Below are positions 37,076-49,215 of a DNA stretch of 64,000 bases, in pieces. The stretch is from Gadus chalcogrammus (lineage: Eukaryota > Chordata > Actinopteri > Gadiformes > Gadidae), in assembly GCF_026213295.1 (NCBI RefSeq), contig NC_079412.1, forward strand, positions 2,320,313 through 2,384,312. The letters run 5' to 3'. The notes beneath the pieces are model-generated. The model was not told the DNA's origin, made no database searches, and was given only the letters and a program-made list of their open reading frames with translations. The position numbers were made by a program, and so were the translations under genes. Positions within the stretch are counted from its first letter, which is position 1. Every line of letters starts with the position of its first letter.

Positions 37076-37122
37076 AGGGGTCCAAGCCAACAGGTTGGAT
37101 CCCTATTGTTTTTGTAAGGATT
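37076..37122 (+). repeat. 47-bp hairpin element, 1 copy
   Basis: Standard copy between the tail-less unit 37 and an (ATT)9 run. Confidence 0.92.
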
Positions 37123-38512
37123 ATTATTATTATTATTATTATTATTCCCCCCCTAGAAGTGGGCCCACAGCACAAACCGTAAATGGTGCAGACATGCCAA
37201 ATGCATGACTAGATCAAGATCCGTGGCGACTACGCAGACGACAAAATCCAGACATGCCGGCCACTAGGTGGCGCTATACCAAGGAATACGCGTTTGGGGC
37301 TATAACTCCCACACCGAACCTCCCACAGTCAAAAACGTTATACCCACAGATGCACTGGAGTCTGCTGCATCTTTTGGGCTAGGCCACGCCCATTTGCGTC
37401 TATGAATATTTTTCGCTAAATCGCGAAAACCGCAAAACAGTTTTTTCCCTACTCCTCCCACATTTCTTGACCAATCAACACCAAACTTTGCACCCGACAT
37501 CGTCAGACGCACACGCAAAGGAATCATCAACAGTTTTTTTATCCGACCTTCGACGACGAAACGGTAGCGTTTTGAATATTTGTTTATTGGCTACGTTTTA
37601 CGTCGAAACGCAAAAATTCAAAGAATACCAAAAGTAGACGTCGGATCAAGTCCAAATTTTAGACACATGTCGGTGCTACCCTTAGTGGCGTTCAATAAAG
37701 AATTCGGAATATTTCGCCATTAGGGGGCGCAATAAACGAGGAAATTGTATATCTTCTAATTGGCCAAAGGAATGTTCTTCAAACTATAAGGGAACCATCA
37801 AGGGGCAAACCCGAGTCTATATAAAAAATATGGCCAAGAATTAATAATGTAGGCGGGAGTTATTTGGCAAAGGAAAATTGTCTTTGGAAAATTTCGCCAA
37901 CAGGGCGGCGCCAAAAAACGACGAAATAATATATCTCCTATTTGGCCAATGGAATGTTCTGAAAACGCGTTTTAGGCTATAACTCCCACACCGAAGCTCC
38001 CACAGTCAAAAACGTTATACGCAAATATTCACTGGAGTCAGCTGCATCTTTTGGCATAGGCCAGGCCCATTTGCGTCAGTATTTTCTTTATGCAAAATCG
38101 CAAAAACAGCTAAACTGCCTTTTCGCTACTCCTCCCACATTTCTTGCCCAATTGACACCAAACTTTGCACACGACATCTTCAGACGCACACTACAAGAAA
38201 TCAGCAAAACTATTTTGATCCGACCATCGTTGACGAAACGGTAGCGTTTTGAATATATGTTTTGCGTTGCAAATCAGTAAAAACTATTTTGATCCAACCG
38301 TCGACGACTAAACGGTAGCGGAAAATGCGTTTGGGGCCGAAACTCCCACACTGAACCTCTCACAGTCAAAACCTTTATATCCACAGGTTGTTCACGGTAG
38401 CGTTTTGAATACTTGGTTCGCGTTGTGCCGGCGAAATGCACATTTATTGTCGCGTTGTGCCGGCGAAATGCACACTTCTTGGACCCCTGCATAACTGCTT
38501 GCAGTTCTAGTT
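37123..38512 (+). repeat. Satellite unit 38, L body, head HB
   Basis: M1 is exact at 37261-37274. Closely related to unit 1 in the head and to unit 40 in the body ('cccttagtggcg'). Confidence 0.92.
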
Positions 38513-38515
38513 ATT

Positions 38516-38562
38516 AGGGGTCCAAGCCAACAGGTTGGATCCCTATTGTTTTTGTAGGGATT
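38516..38562 (+). repeat. 47-bp hairpin element, 1 copy
   Basis: GTAGGGATT-ending variant in front of an HE head. Confidence 0.92.
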
Positions 38563-39395
38563 TTTCTTATTATTATTATTATACTTCCTACCAAGAAAGT
38601 GGGAATACAGCCCATACCGTAAATGTTGCACACACGCCAATTGCATGACTAGATCCAGGTCAGTGAAGACTATGAAGACGACAAAATCCAGACACGCCGG
38701 CCACTAGGTGGCGCTATACCAAGGGAAAATGCGTTTGGGGCTATAACTCCCACAACGAACCTCCCACAGTCAAAAACTTGTACCCACATATTCACTGGAG
38801 TCTGCTGCATCTTTTGGCCTAGGCCACGCCCATTTGCGTCTATGAATATTTTTCGCTAAATCGCGAAAACCGCAAAACTGTTTTTTCGCTACTCCTCCCA
38901 CATTTCTCGCCCGATCACCACCAAACTTTGCACATGGCATCTTCAGACGCACACGCAAAGAAATCATAGACAGTTTTTTGATCCGACCTTCGACGACGAA
39001 ACGGTAGAGTTTTGAATATTTGTTTATTAGCTAAATTAGACGTGGAAAATTAAAAATCCAAAAAAATCCAAAATTAGACATCGGATCGAGTCCAAATTCT
39101 ACACACATGTTGGTGCTAACCTTAATGACGTTCGATAAAAATATCGGAAAATTTCGCCATTAGGGAGCGCAATAAACGAGGAAATTGTATATCTTCTACA
39201 AAATTTCGCCGCGAAAACGCTACACTGACTTCTCGCTACTCCTACCACAGTCAAATCCTTTTGTATCCACAGGTTCAGGGTAGCGTTTTCAACACATGCT
39301 TCGCGTTGTGCCGGCGAAATGCACATTTCTTGTCGCGTTGTGCCGGCGAAATGCACACTTCTTGGACCCCTGCATAACTGCTTGCAGTTCTAGTT
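38563..39395 (+). repeat. Satellite unit 39, S body, head HE
   Basis: M1 is exact at 38701-38714. M2 is changed to CCATTAGGGAGCGC. Two GCCGGC copies and a full tail. Confidence 0.92.
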
Positions 39396-40767
39396 ATTAT
39401 TCCCCCCCTAGAAGTGTGCCCACAGCCCAAACCGTAAATGGTGCAGACATGCCAAATGCATGACTAGATCAAGATCCGTGGCGACTACGCAGACGACAAA
39501 ATCCAGACATGCCGGCCACTAGGTGGCGCTATACCAAGGAATACGCGTTTGGGGCTATAACTCCCACACCGAACCTCCCACAGTCAAAAACGTTATACCC
39601 ACAGATGCACTGGAGTCTGCTGCATCTTTTGGGCTAGGCCACGCCCATTTGCGTCTATGAATATTTTTCGCTAATTCGCGAAAACCGCAAAACAGTTTTT
39701 TCCCTACTCCTCCCACATTTCTTGACCAATCAACACCAAACTTTGCACCCGACATCTTCAGACGGACACGCAAAGGAATCATCAACAGTTTTTTTATCCG
39801 ACCTTCGACGACGAAACGGTAGCGTTTTGAATATTTGTTTATTGGCTACGTTTTACGTCGAAACGCAAAAATTCAAAGAATACCAAAAGTAGACGTCGGA
39901 TCAAGTCCAAATTTTAGACACATGTCGGTGCTACCCTTAGTGGCGTTCACTAAAGAATTCGGAATATTTCGCCATTAGGGGGCGCAATAAACGAGGAAAT
40001 TGTATATCTTCTAATTGGCCAAAGGAATGTTCTTCAAACTATAAGGGAACCATCAAGGGGCAAACCCGAGTCTATATAAAAAATATGGCCAAGAATTAAT
40101 AATGTAGGCGGGAGTTATTTGGCAAAGGAAAATTGTCTTTGGAAAATTTCGCCAACAGGGCGGCGCCAAAAAACGATGAAATAATATATCTCCTATTTGG
40201 CCAATGGAATGTTCTGAAAACGCGTTTTAGGCTATAACTCCCACACCGAAGCTCCCACAGTCAAAAACGTTATACGCAAAGATTCACTGGAGTCAGCTGC
40301 ATCTTTTGGCATAGGCCAGGCCCATTTGCGTCAGTATTTTCTTTATGCAAAATCGCAAAAACAGCTAAACTGCCTTTTCACTACTCCTCCCACATTTCTT
40401 GCCCAATTGACACCAAACTTTGCACACGACATCTTCAGACGCACACTACAAGAAATCAGCAAAACTATTTTGATCCGACCATCGTTGACGAAACGGTAGC
40501 GTTTTGAATATATGTTTTGCGTTGCAAATCAGTAAAAACTATTTTGATCCAACCGTCGACGACTAAACGGTAGCGGAAAATGCGTTTGGGGCCGAAACTC
40601 CCACACTGAACCTCTCACAGTCAAAACCTTTATATCCACAGGTTGTTCACGGTAGCGTTTTGAATACTTGGTTCGCGTTGTGCCGGCGAAATGCACATTT
40701 CTTGTCGCGTTGTGCCGGCGAAATGCACACTTCTTGGACCCCTGCATAACTGCTTGCAGTTCTAGTT
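39396..40767 (+). repeat. Satellite unit 40, L body, head HB
   Basis: M1 is exact at 39516-39529. It shares 'cttagtggcg' with units 31 and 38. Confidence 0.92.
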
Positions 40768-42141
40768 ATTATTATTCCCCCCTAGAAGTGGGTCCACAGC
40801 CCAAACCGTAAAAGGTGCCGACACGCCAATTGCATGACTAGATCCAGGGCCCTGAGTTCTAAGCAGACGACAAAATCCAGACACGCCGGCCACTAGGTGG
40901 CGCTATACCAAGGAATACGCGTTTGGGGCTATAACTCCCACACCGAACCTCCCAGAGTCCAAAAACTTGTACACACAGATGCACTGGAGTCTGCTGCATC
41001 TTTTGGGCTAGGCCACGCCCATTTGCGTCTATGAATATTTTTCGCTAATTCGCGAAAACCGCAAAACAGTTTTTTCCCTACTCCTCCCACATTTCTTGAC
41101 CAATCAACACCAAACTTTGCACCCGACATCTTCAGACGCACACGCAAAGGAATCATCAACAGCTTTTTTATCCGACCTTCGACGACGAAACGGTAGCGTT
41201 TTGAATATTTGTTTATTGGCTACGTTTTACGTCGAAACGCAAAAATTCAAAGAATACCAAAAGTAGACGTCGGATCAAGTCCAAATTTTAGACTCATGTC
41301 GGTGCTACCCTTAATGGCGTTCAATAAAGAATTCGGAATATTTCGCCATTAGGGGGCGCAATAAACGAGGAAATTGTATATCTTCTAATTGGCCAAAGGA
41401 ATGTTCTTCAAACTATAAGGGAACCATCAAGGGGCAAACCCGAGTCTATATAAAAAATATGGCCAAGAATTAATAATGTAGGCGGGAGTTATTTGGCAAA
41501 GGAAAATTGTCTTTGGAAAATTTCGCCAACAGGGCGGCGCCAAAAAACGACGAAATAATATATCTCCTATTTGGCCAATGGAATGTTCTGAAAACGCGTT
41601 TTAGGCTACAACTCCCACACCAAAGCTCCCACAGTCAAAAACGTTAGACGCACAGATTCACTGGAGTCAGCTGCATCTTTTGGCATAGGCCAGGCCCATT
41701 TGCGTCAGTATTTTCTTTATGCAAAATCGCAAAAACAGCTAAACTGCCTTTTCGCTACTCCTCCCACATTTCTTGCCCAATTGACACCAAACTTTGCACA
41801 CGACATCTTCAGACGCACACTACAAGAAATCAGCAAAACTATTTTGATCCGACCATCGTTGACGAAACGGTAGCGTTTTGAATATATGTTTTGCGTTGCA
41901 AATCAGTAAAAACTATTTTGATCCAACCGTCGACGACTAAACGGTAGCGGAAAATGCGTTTGGGGCCGAAACTCCCACACTGAACCTCTCACAGTCAAAA
42001 CCTTTATATCCACAGGTTGTTCACGGTAGCGTTTTGAATACTTGCTTCGCGTTGTGCCGGCGAAATGCACATTTCTTGTCGCGTTGTGCCGGCGAAATGC
42101 ACACTTCTTGGACCCCTGCATAACTGCTTGCAGTTCTAGTT
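40768..42141 (+). repeat. Satellite unit 41, L body, head HA
   Basis: M1 is exact at 40890-40903. Very close to units 2 and 51; shares 'ggctacaactccc' with unit 51. Confidence 0.93.
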
Positions 42142-43165
42142 ATTATTATTATTATTATTATTCCCCCCTAGAAGTGGGTCCACAGCCCAAACCGTAAATG
42201 GTGCCGACACGCCAATTGCATGACTAGATCCAGGGCCCTGAGTTCTAAGCAGACGACCAAATCCAGACACGCCGGCCACTAGGTGGCGCTATACCAAGGA
42301 AAGACGCGTTTGGGGCTATAACTCCCACACCGAACCTCCCACAGTCAAAAACTTGTACCCACATATTCACTGGAGTCTGCTGCATCTTTTGCCATAGGCC
42401 ACGCCCATTTGCGTCTATGAATATTTTTCGCAAAATCGCGAAAACCGCAAAACAGTTTTTTCCCTACTCCTCCCACATTTTTTGACCAATCAACACCAAA
42501 CTTTGCACACGACATCTTCAGACGCACACGCAAAGAAATTATCGGACAGTTTTTTGATCCGACCGTCGACGACGAAACGGTAGCGTTTTGAATATTGGTA
42601 TATTAGCTAAATTAGACGTGGAAAATCAAAAATCCAGAAAAATCCAAAAGTAGACATCGGAACGAGTCCAAATTTTACAGACATGTTGGTGCTAACCTTA
42701 ATGTCGTTCAATAAAATTTTCGGAATATTTCGCCATTAGGGGGCGCAATAAACGAGGAAATTGTATATCTTCTTATTGGCCAAAGGAATGTTCTTCAAAC
42801 TCAAAGGAAACCATCAAGGGGCAAACCCGAGTCTATATAAAAAATATGGCCAAGAATTATTAATGTGGGCGGGAGTTATTTGGCAAAGGAAAATTGTCTT
42901 TGGAAAATTTCGCCACAAGGGGTCGCAAATAAACGACGAAATAATATATCTCCTAACTGGCCAATGGAATGTTCTGAAAACGCGTTTTGGGCTATAACTC
43001 CCACACCGAAGCTCCCACAGTCAAAACCTTTCTATCCACAGATTCACTGGAGTCAGCTGCATCTTTTGGCACACGCTGTTTCTCAATTTTTGAACCCATG
43101 CTTCGCGTTGTGCCGGCGAAATGCACACTTCTTGGACCCCTGCATAACTGCTTGCAGTTCTAGTT
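42142..43165 (+). repeat. Satellite unit 42, M body, head HA
   Basis: M1 is exact at 42276-42289. Preceded by an ATT run of about 24 bases. The body is close to unit 25. Single GCCGGC copy. Confidence 0.92.
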
Positions 43166-43981
43166 ATTATACTTCCCGCGCTAAAAGTGGGTCCACAGCC
43201 CAAACCGTAAATGGTGCCGACACGCCAATTGCATGACTAGATCCAGGTCCGGCACCGCTACTCAGATAACAAAATCCAGACACGCCGGCCACTAGGTGGC
43301 GCTATACCAAGGGAAAATGCGTTTGGGGCTATAACTCCCACACCGAACCTCCCACATTCAAAACCTCGTACACACAGATGCACTGGAGTCTGCTGCATCT
43401 TTTGGCCTAGGCCACGCCCATTTGCGTCTATGAATATTTTTCGCTAAATCACGAAAACCGCAAAACTGTTTTTTTCCCTACTCCTCCCACATTTCTTGAC
43501 CAATCAACACCAAACTTTGCACACGACATCTTCAGACGCACACGCAAAGGAATCATCAACAGTTTTTTGATCCGACCTTCGACGACGAAACGGTAGCGTT
43601 TTGAATATTGGTATATTAGCTAAATTAGATGTGGAAAATCAAAAATCCAAAAAAATCCAAAATTAGACATCTGATCGAGTCCAAATTCTACACACATGTT
43701 GGTGCTAACCTTATTGACGTTCGCTAAAAATTTCGGACAATTTCGCCGTTAGGGGGCGCAATAAACGAGAAAATGTTATATCTTCTACAAAATTTCGCCG
43801 CGAAAACGCTACACTGACTTCTCGCTACTCCTACCAATCAAATCCTTTGTATCCACAGGTTCAGGGTAGCGTTTTGAACACATGCTTCACGTTGTGCCGG
43901 CGAAATGCACATTTCTTGTCGCATTGTGCCGGCGAAATGCACACTTCTTGGACCCCTGCATAACTGCTTGCAGTTCTAGTT
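43166..43981 (+). repeat. Satellite unit 43, S body, head HC
   Basis: M1 is exact at 43289-43302. M2 is CCGTTAGGGGGCGC. The middle reads TACCAATCAAATCC where other S units have TACCACAGTCAAATCC. Confidence 0.9.
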
Positions 43982-44028
43982 AGGGGTCCAAGCCAACAGG
44001 TTGGATCCCTATTGTTTTTGTAAGGATT
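43982..44028 (+). repeat. 47-bp hairpin element, 1 copy
   Basis: Standard copy abutting the unit 43 tail, followed by TTTCCTATT and an HG head. Confidence 0.92.
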
Positions 44029-44855
44029 TTTCCTATTATTATTCTTCCCCCCGTACTTGTTGGACTACAGCCCAAACCGTAAAAGGTGCACACGCGCCAA
44101 TTGCATGACTAGAACCAGTACCGGCACCGCTACTCAGATAACCAAATCCAGACATGCCGGCCACTAGGTGGCGCTATACCAAGGAGAAACACCTTTGGGA
44201 CTATAACTCCCACACCGAACCTCCTAGCGTCCAAAAACTTGTACAGACAGATGCACTGGAGTCTGCTGCATCTTTTGGCCTAGGCCACGCCCATTTGCGT
44301 CTATAATTTTTTTTCGCAAAATCGCGAAAACCGCAAAACTGTTTTTTCGCTACTCCTCCCACATTTCTTGACCAATCGACACAAAACTTTGCACACGACA
44401 TCTTCAGACGCACACGCAAAGGAATCATATACAGTTTTTTGATCCGACCTTCGACGACGAAACGATAGCATTTTGAATATTGGTATATTAGCTAAATTAG
44501 ACGTGGAAAATCAAAAATCCAGAAAAATCCAAAATTAGACATCGGATCGAGTCCAAATTCTACACACATGTTGGTGCTAACCTTAATGTCGTTCGATAAA
44601 AATTTCGGAAAATTTCGCCATTAGGGGGCGCAATAAACGAGGAAATTGTATATCTTCTACAAAATTTCGCCGCGAAAACGCCACACTGACTTCTCGCTAC
44701 TCCTACCACAGTCAAATACTTTGTATCCACAGGTTCAGGGTAGCGTTTTAAACACATGCTTCGCGTTGTGCCGGCGAAACGCACATTTCTTGTCGCGTTG
44801 TGCCGGCGAAATGCACACTTCTTGGACCCCTGCATAACTGCTTGCAGTTCTAGTT
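44029..44855 (+). repeat. Satellite unit 44, S body, head HG
   Basis: M1 is exact at 44161-44174. The ending resembles units 9, 13 and 50 ('aatactttgtatcc', 'gcgttttaaacac'). Confidence 0.92.
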
Positions 44856-45780
44856 CTTCTTACCCCCCTAAAAGTGGGACCACAGCCCAAACCGTAAATG
44901 GTGCCGACACGCGAATCACATGACTAGATCCAGATCTGTTCGGACTAAGCAGACGACAAAATCCAGACGCGCCGGTCACTAGGTGGCGCTATACCAAGGA
45001 ATACGCGTTTGGGGCTATAACTCCCACACCGAACCTCCCACATTCAAAACCTTGTACACACAGATGCACTGGAGTCTGCTGCATCTTTTGGCATAGGCCA
45101 CGCCCATTTGCGTCTATGAATATTTTTCGCTAAATCGCGAAAACCGCAAAACTGTTTTTTCCCTACTCCTCCCACATTTCGTGACCAATCGACACCAAAC
45201 TTTGCACACGACATCTTCAGACGCACACGCAAAGGAATCGTATACAGTTTTTTGATCCGACCTTCGACGACGAAACGGTAGCATTTTGAATATTGGTATA
45301 TTAGCTAAATTAGACGTGGAAAATCCAAAATACAAAAAAATCCAAAATTAGAAATCGGATCGAGTCCAAATTCTACACACATGTTGGTGCTAACCTTAAT
45401 GACGTTCGATAAAAATTTCGGACAATTTCGCCATTAGAGGGCGCAATAAACGAGGAAATTGTATATCTTCTAATTGGCCAGAGGAATGTTCTTCAAACTA
45501 TAAGGGAACCATCAAAGGGCAAACCCGAGTCTATATAAAAAATATGGCCAAGAATTATTAATGTGGGCGGGAGTTATTCGGCAAAGGAAAATTGTCTTTG
45601 GAAAATTTCGCCAACAGGGCGGCGCCAAAAAACGACGACATTGTCCATCTCCTATTTGGCCAATGGAATGTTCTGAGAACGCGTTTTGGGCTATAACTCC
45701 CACAACGAACCTCCCACAGTCAAAACCTTTATATCCACAGATTCACTGGAGTCAGTTGCATCTTTTGGCATAGGCCAGGC
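44856..45780 (+). repeat. Satellite unit 45, truncated, head HD
   Basis: M1 is the TCAC variant at 44976-44989. M2 is CCATTAGAGGGCGC. The unit proceeds through the extended middle and into the second body module, then stops after 'ggcataggccaggc', with weak similarity for about ten more bases. Its remaining end, including the GCCGGC repeat and tail hairpin, is missing and replaced by the unique segment. Confidence 0.9.
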
Positions 45781-46111
45781 TCATTTTTGTAATGCTGGAG
45801 GTTGTATGTATAGCCAGATGAAATAGTCTGATGACTAGTTGAATAGTGTTTTTTTATCCCTGAAAACTCATCAGTAGGGTGTCAAGTACAGACACAAATA
45901 TTTTTTCTTTCTTCTTCAAGGAAGATGATGTTGTCCTGAAGGACACAATTCAGGCAGCAGCATGGTGCTAGTTACAGTCCTTCAAGGACAGTGTTTCTCT
46001 CCCAGAGGTCATTGGGATGGAATGTTGGGAGCAGATGGCAGCATCAACACAGCGCAAATCCCATGACGGCGGGGATGAGGAAGAAACGTGGAAACCATTC
46101 CAATTCTCATT
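45781..46111 (+). other. Unique non-satellite segment
   Basis: This is the only stretch of the window with no match to the satellite. Composition and wording differ from the repeat. It begins inside a unit at the second body module and ends at a CAT next to a standard 47-bp element, so it replaces the end of unit 45 instead of sitting between complete units. No flanking duplication of satellite sequence (target-site duplication) is visible. Part of it looks once-coding. Confidence 0.9.
45864..46109 (+). pseudogene. Possible coding remnant, 82 codons with one in-frame stop
   Basis: The frame starting at 45864 stays open for 35 codons to a TAG at 45969-45971, then is open for 46 more codons to the edge of the segment and on into the following repeat. 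Codon content looks protein-like: a segment KEDDVVLKDTIQAAAW precedes the stop, and QSFKDSVSLPEV, GMECWEQM and an acidic DGGDEEETW stretch follow it. A polypyrimidine run ending CAAG sits just before GAAGATGAT and could be a splice acceptor. The pattern 'LKDxIxxAAxxW' followed by an acidic tail is loosely reminiscent of C-terminal parts of pogo/Tigger/jerky-type DDE transposases. That is a weak resemblance from memory. It could equally be a host exon fragment or chance. Confidence 0.3.
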
Positions 46112-46214
46112 AGGGGTCCAAGCCAACAGGTTGGATCCCTATTGTTTTTGTAAGGATTTTTCTTTTTAGGGGTCCAAGCCAACAGGTTGGATCCCTATTG
46201 TTTTTGTAAGGATT
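46112..46214 (+). repeat. 47-bp hairpin element, 2 copies
   Basis: Copies start at 46112 and 46168. The first directly borders the unique segment; the second is followed by (ATT)n and an HH head. Confidence 0.92.
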
Positions 46215-47046
46215 ATTATTATTATTATTATTATTTCGTACGCCTTAGAAGTGGTACCACAGCCCAAACCGTAAATGGTGCACACGCGCCAATTGCATGA
46301 CTAGATCCAGAATCGGCACCGCTACTCAGATAACAAAATCCAGACACGCCGGTCCCTAGGTGGCGCTATACCAAGGAATACGCGTTTGGGGCTATAACTT
46401 CCACACCGAACCTCCCAGAGTCCAAAAACTTGTACACACAGATGCACTGGAGTCTGCTGCATCTTTTGGCCTAGGCCACGCCCATTTGCGTCAATGAATA
46501 TTTTTCGCTAAATCGCGAAAACCGCAAGACAGTTTTTTCGCTACTCCTCCCACATTTCTCGCCCGATCAACACCAAACTTTGCACACGACATCTTCAGAC
46601 GCACACGCAAAGAAATCCTAGAAACTTTTTTGATCCGACCTTCGACGACGAAACGGTAGCGTTTTGAATATTTGTTTATTAGCTAAATTAGACGTGAAAA
46701 GTCTAAAATCCGAAGAAATCCAGAATTATACATCGGATCGAGCCCAAATTTTACAGACATGTTGGTGCTAACCTTAATGACGTTCGATAAAAATATCGGA
46801 AAATTTCGCCATTAGGGGGCGCAATAAACAAGGAAATTGTATATCTTCTACAAAATTTCGCCGCGAAAACGCTACACTGACTTCTCGCTACTCGTACCAC
46901 AGTCAAATCCTTTGTATCCACAGGTACAGGGTAGCGTTTTGAACACATGCTTCGCGTTGTGCCGGCGAAATGCACATTTCTTGTCGCGTTGTGCCGGCGA
47001 AATGCACACTTCTTGGACCCCTGCATAACTGCTTGCAGTTCTAGTT
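46215..47046 (+). repeat. Satellite unit 46, S body, head HH
   Basis: M1 is the TCCC variant at 46353-46366. Member of the unit 11 set. Confidence 0.92.
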
Positions 47047-47859
47047 ATTCTTACCCCCCTAAAAGTGGGACCACAGCCCAAACCGTAAATGGTGCCGACA
47101 CGCGAATCACATGACTAGATCCAGATCTGTTCGGACTAAGCAGACGACAAAATCCAGACGCGCCGGTCACTAGGTGGCGCTATACCAAGGAATACGCGTT
47201 TGGGGCTATAACTCCCACACCGAACCTCCCACATTCAAAACCTTGTACACACAGATGCACTGGAGTCTGCTGCATCTTTTGGCATAGGCCACGCCCATTT
47301 GCGTCTATAAATTTTTTTCGCAAAATCGCGAAAACCGCAAAACTGTTTTTTCGCTACTCCTCCCACATTTCTTGACCAATCGACACAAAACTTTGCACAC
47401 GACATCTTCAGACGCACACGCAAAGGATTCATATACAGTTTTTTGATCCGACCTTCGACGACGAAACGATAGCATTTTGAATATTGGTATATTAGCTAAA
47501 TTAGACGTGGAAAATCAAAAATACAAAAAAATCCAAAATTAGACATCAGATCGAGCCCAAATTCTACACACATGTTGGTGCTAACCTTAAGGACGTTCGA
47601 TAAAAATTTCGGAAAATTCCGCCAGTAGGGGGCGCAATAAACGAGGAAATTGTATATCTTCTACAAAATTTCGCCGCGAAAACGCTACACTGACTTCTCG
47701 CTACTCCTACCACAGTCAAATCCTTTGTATCCACAGGTTCAGGGTAGCGTTTTCAACACATGCTTCGCGATGTGCCGGCGAAATGCACATTTCTTGTCGC
47801 GTTGTGCCGGCGAAATGCACACTTCTTGGACCCCTGCATAACTGCTTGCAGTTCTAGTT
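47047..47859 (+). repeat. Satellite unit 47, S body, head HD
   Basis: M1 is the TCAC variant at 47167-47180, but M2 here is CCAGTAGGGGGCGC (47622-47635), an exact CTCF core match, so the stronger site is M2 in this unit. Confidence 0.92.
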
Positions 47860-47862
47860 ATT

Positions 47863-48089
47863 AGGGGTCCAAGCCAACAGGTTGGATCCCTATTGTTTTT
47901 GTAAGGATTTTTATTATTATTTTTATTATTAGGGGTCCAAGCCAACAGGTTGGATCCCTATTGTTTTTGTAAGGATTTTTCCTATTATTAGGGGTCCAAG
48001 CCAACAGGTTGGATCCCTATTGTTTTTGTAAGGATTATTATTAGGGGTCCAAGCCAACAGGTTGGATCCCTATTGTTTTTGTAAGGATT
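47863..48089 (+). repeat. 47-bp hairpin element cluster, 4 copies
   Basis: Copies start at 47863, 47931, 47990 and 48043. Spacers differ in length (21, 12 and 6 bases), all of ATT/T-rich type. Confidence 0.92.
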
Positions 48090-49109
48090 ATTATTATTAT
48101 TCTTACCTCCCTAAAAGTGGGACCACAGCCCAAACCGTAAATGGTGCCGACACGCGAATTGCATGACTAGATCCAGATCTCTTCGGACTACGCAGACGAC
48201 AAAATCCAGACACGCCGAACACTAGGTGGCGCTATACCAAGGGAAAACGCGTTTGGGGCTATAACTCCCACACCGAACCTCCCACAGTCAAAAACTTGTA
48301 CCCACATATCCACTGGAGTCTGCTGCATCTTTTGGCATAGGCCACGCCCATTTGCGTCTGTAATTTTTTTTCGCAAAATCGCGAAAACCGTAAAACTGTT
48401 TTTTCGCTACTCCTCCCACATTTCTTGACCAATCAACACCAAACTTTGCACACGACATCTTCAGACAGACACGCAAAGAAATTTTTGAACACTTTTTTGA
48501 TTTGCCCTTTGACGACGAAACGGTAGCGTTTTGAATATTTGTTTATTAGCTACGTTTTACGTCGAAACGCGCAAAAATTAAAGAATACCAAAATTAAACA
48601 TCGGATCAAGTCCAAATTTTTGACACATGTCGATGCTACCCCTACTGGCGTTCAGTAAAATAATCGGAATATTTCGCCATAAGGGGGCGCAATAAACGAG
48701 GAAATTGTATATCTTCTAATTGGCCAAAGGAATGTTCTTCAAACTATAAGGGAACCATCAAGGGGCAAACCCGAGTCTATATAAAAAATATGGCCAAGAA
48801 TTATTAATGTGGGCGGGAGTTATTTGGCAAAGGAAAATTGTCTTTGGAAAATTTCGCCACAAGGGGGCGCAAATAAACGACGAAATAATACATCTCCTAA
48901 CTGGCCAATGGAATGTTCTGAAAATGCGTTTTGGGCTATAACTCCCACACCGAAGCTCCCACAGTCAAAACCTTTATATCCACAGATTCACTGGAGTCAG
49001 CTGCATCTTTTGGCACACGCTGTTTCTCAATTTTTGAACACATGCTTCTCGTTGTGCCGGCGAAATGCACACTTCTTGGACCCCTGCATAACTGCTTGCA
49101 GTTCTAGTT
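48090..49109 (+). repeat. Satellite unit 48, M body, head HD
   Basis: M1 is the single ACAC variant, at 48219-48232. M2 is CCATAAGGGGGCGC. The body is among the more divergent ones ('ttgatttgccctttgacg'). The third site CCACAAGGGGGCGC is intact. Confidence 0.9.
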
Positions 49110-49118
49110 ATTTTTATT

Positions 49119-49215
49119 AGGGGTCCAAGCCAACAGGTTGGATCCCTATTGTTTTTGTAAGGATTATTAGGGGTCCAAGCCAACAGGTTGGATCCCTATT
49201 GTTTTTGTAAGGATT
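49119..49215 (+). repeat. 47-bp hairpin element, 2 copies
   Basis: Copies start at 49119 and 49169, with a single ATT spacer (50-bp period). Confidence 0.92.

Noticed and set aside
45781..46111. Unique segment as a complete mobile element
   Set aside because: No terminal inverted repeats, no poly-A tail and no target-site duplication were seen. It is only a fragment.
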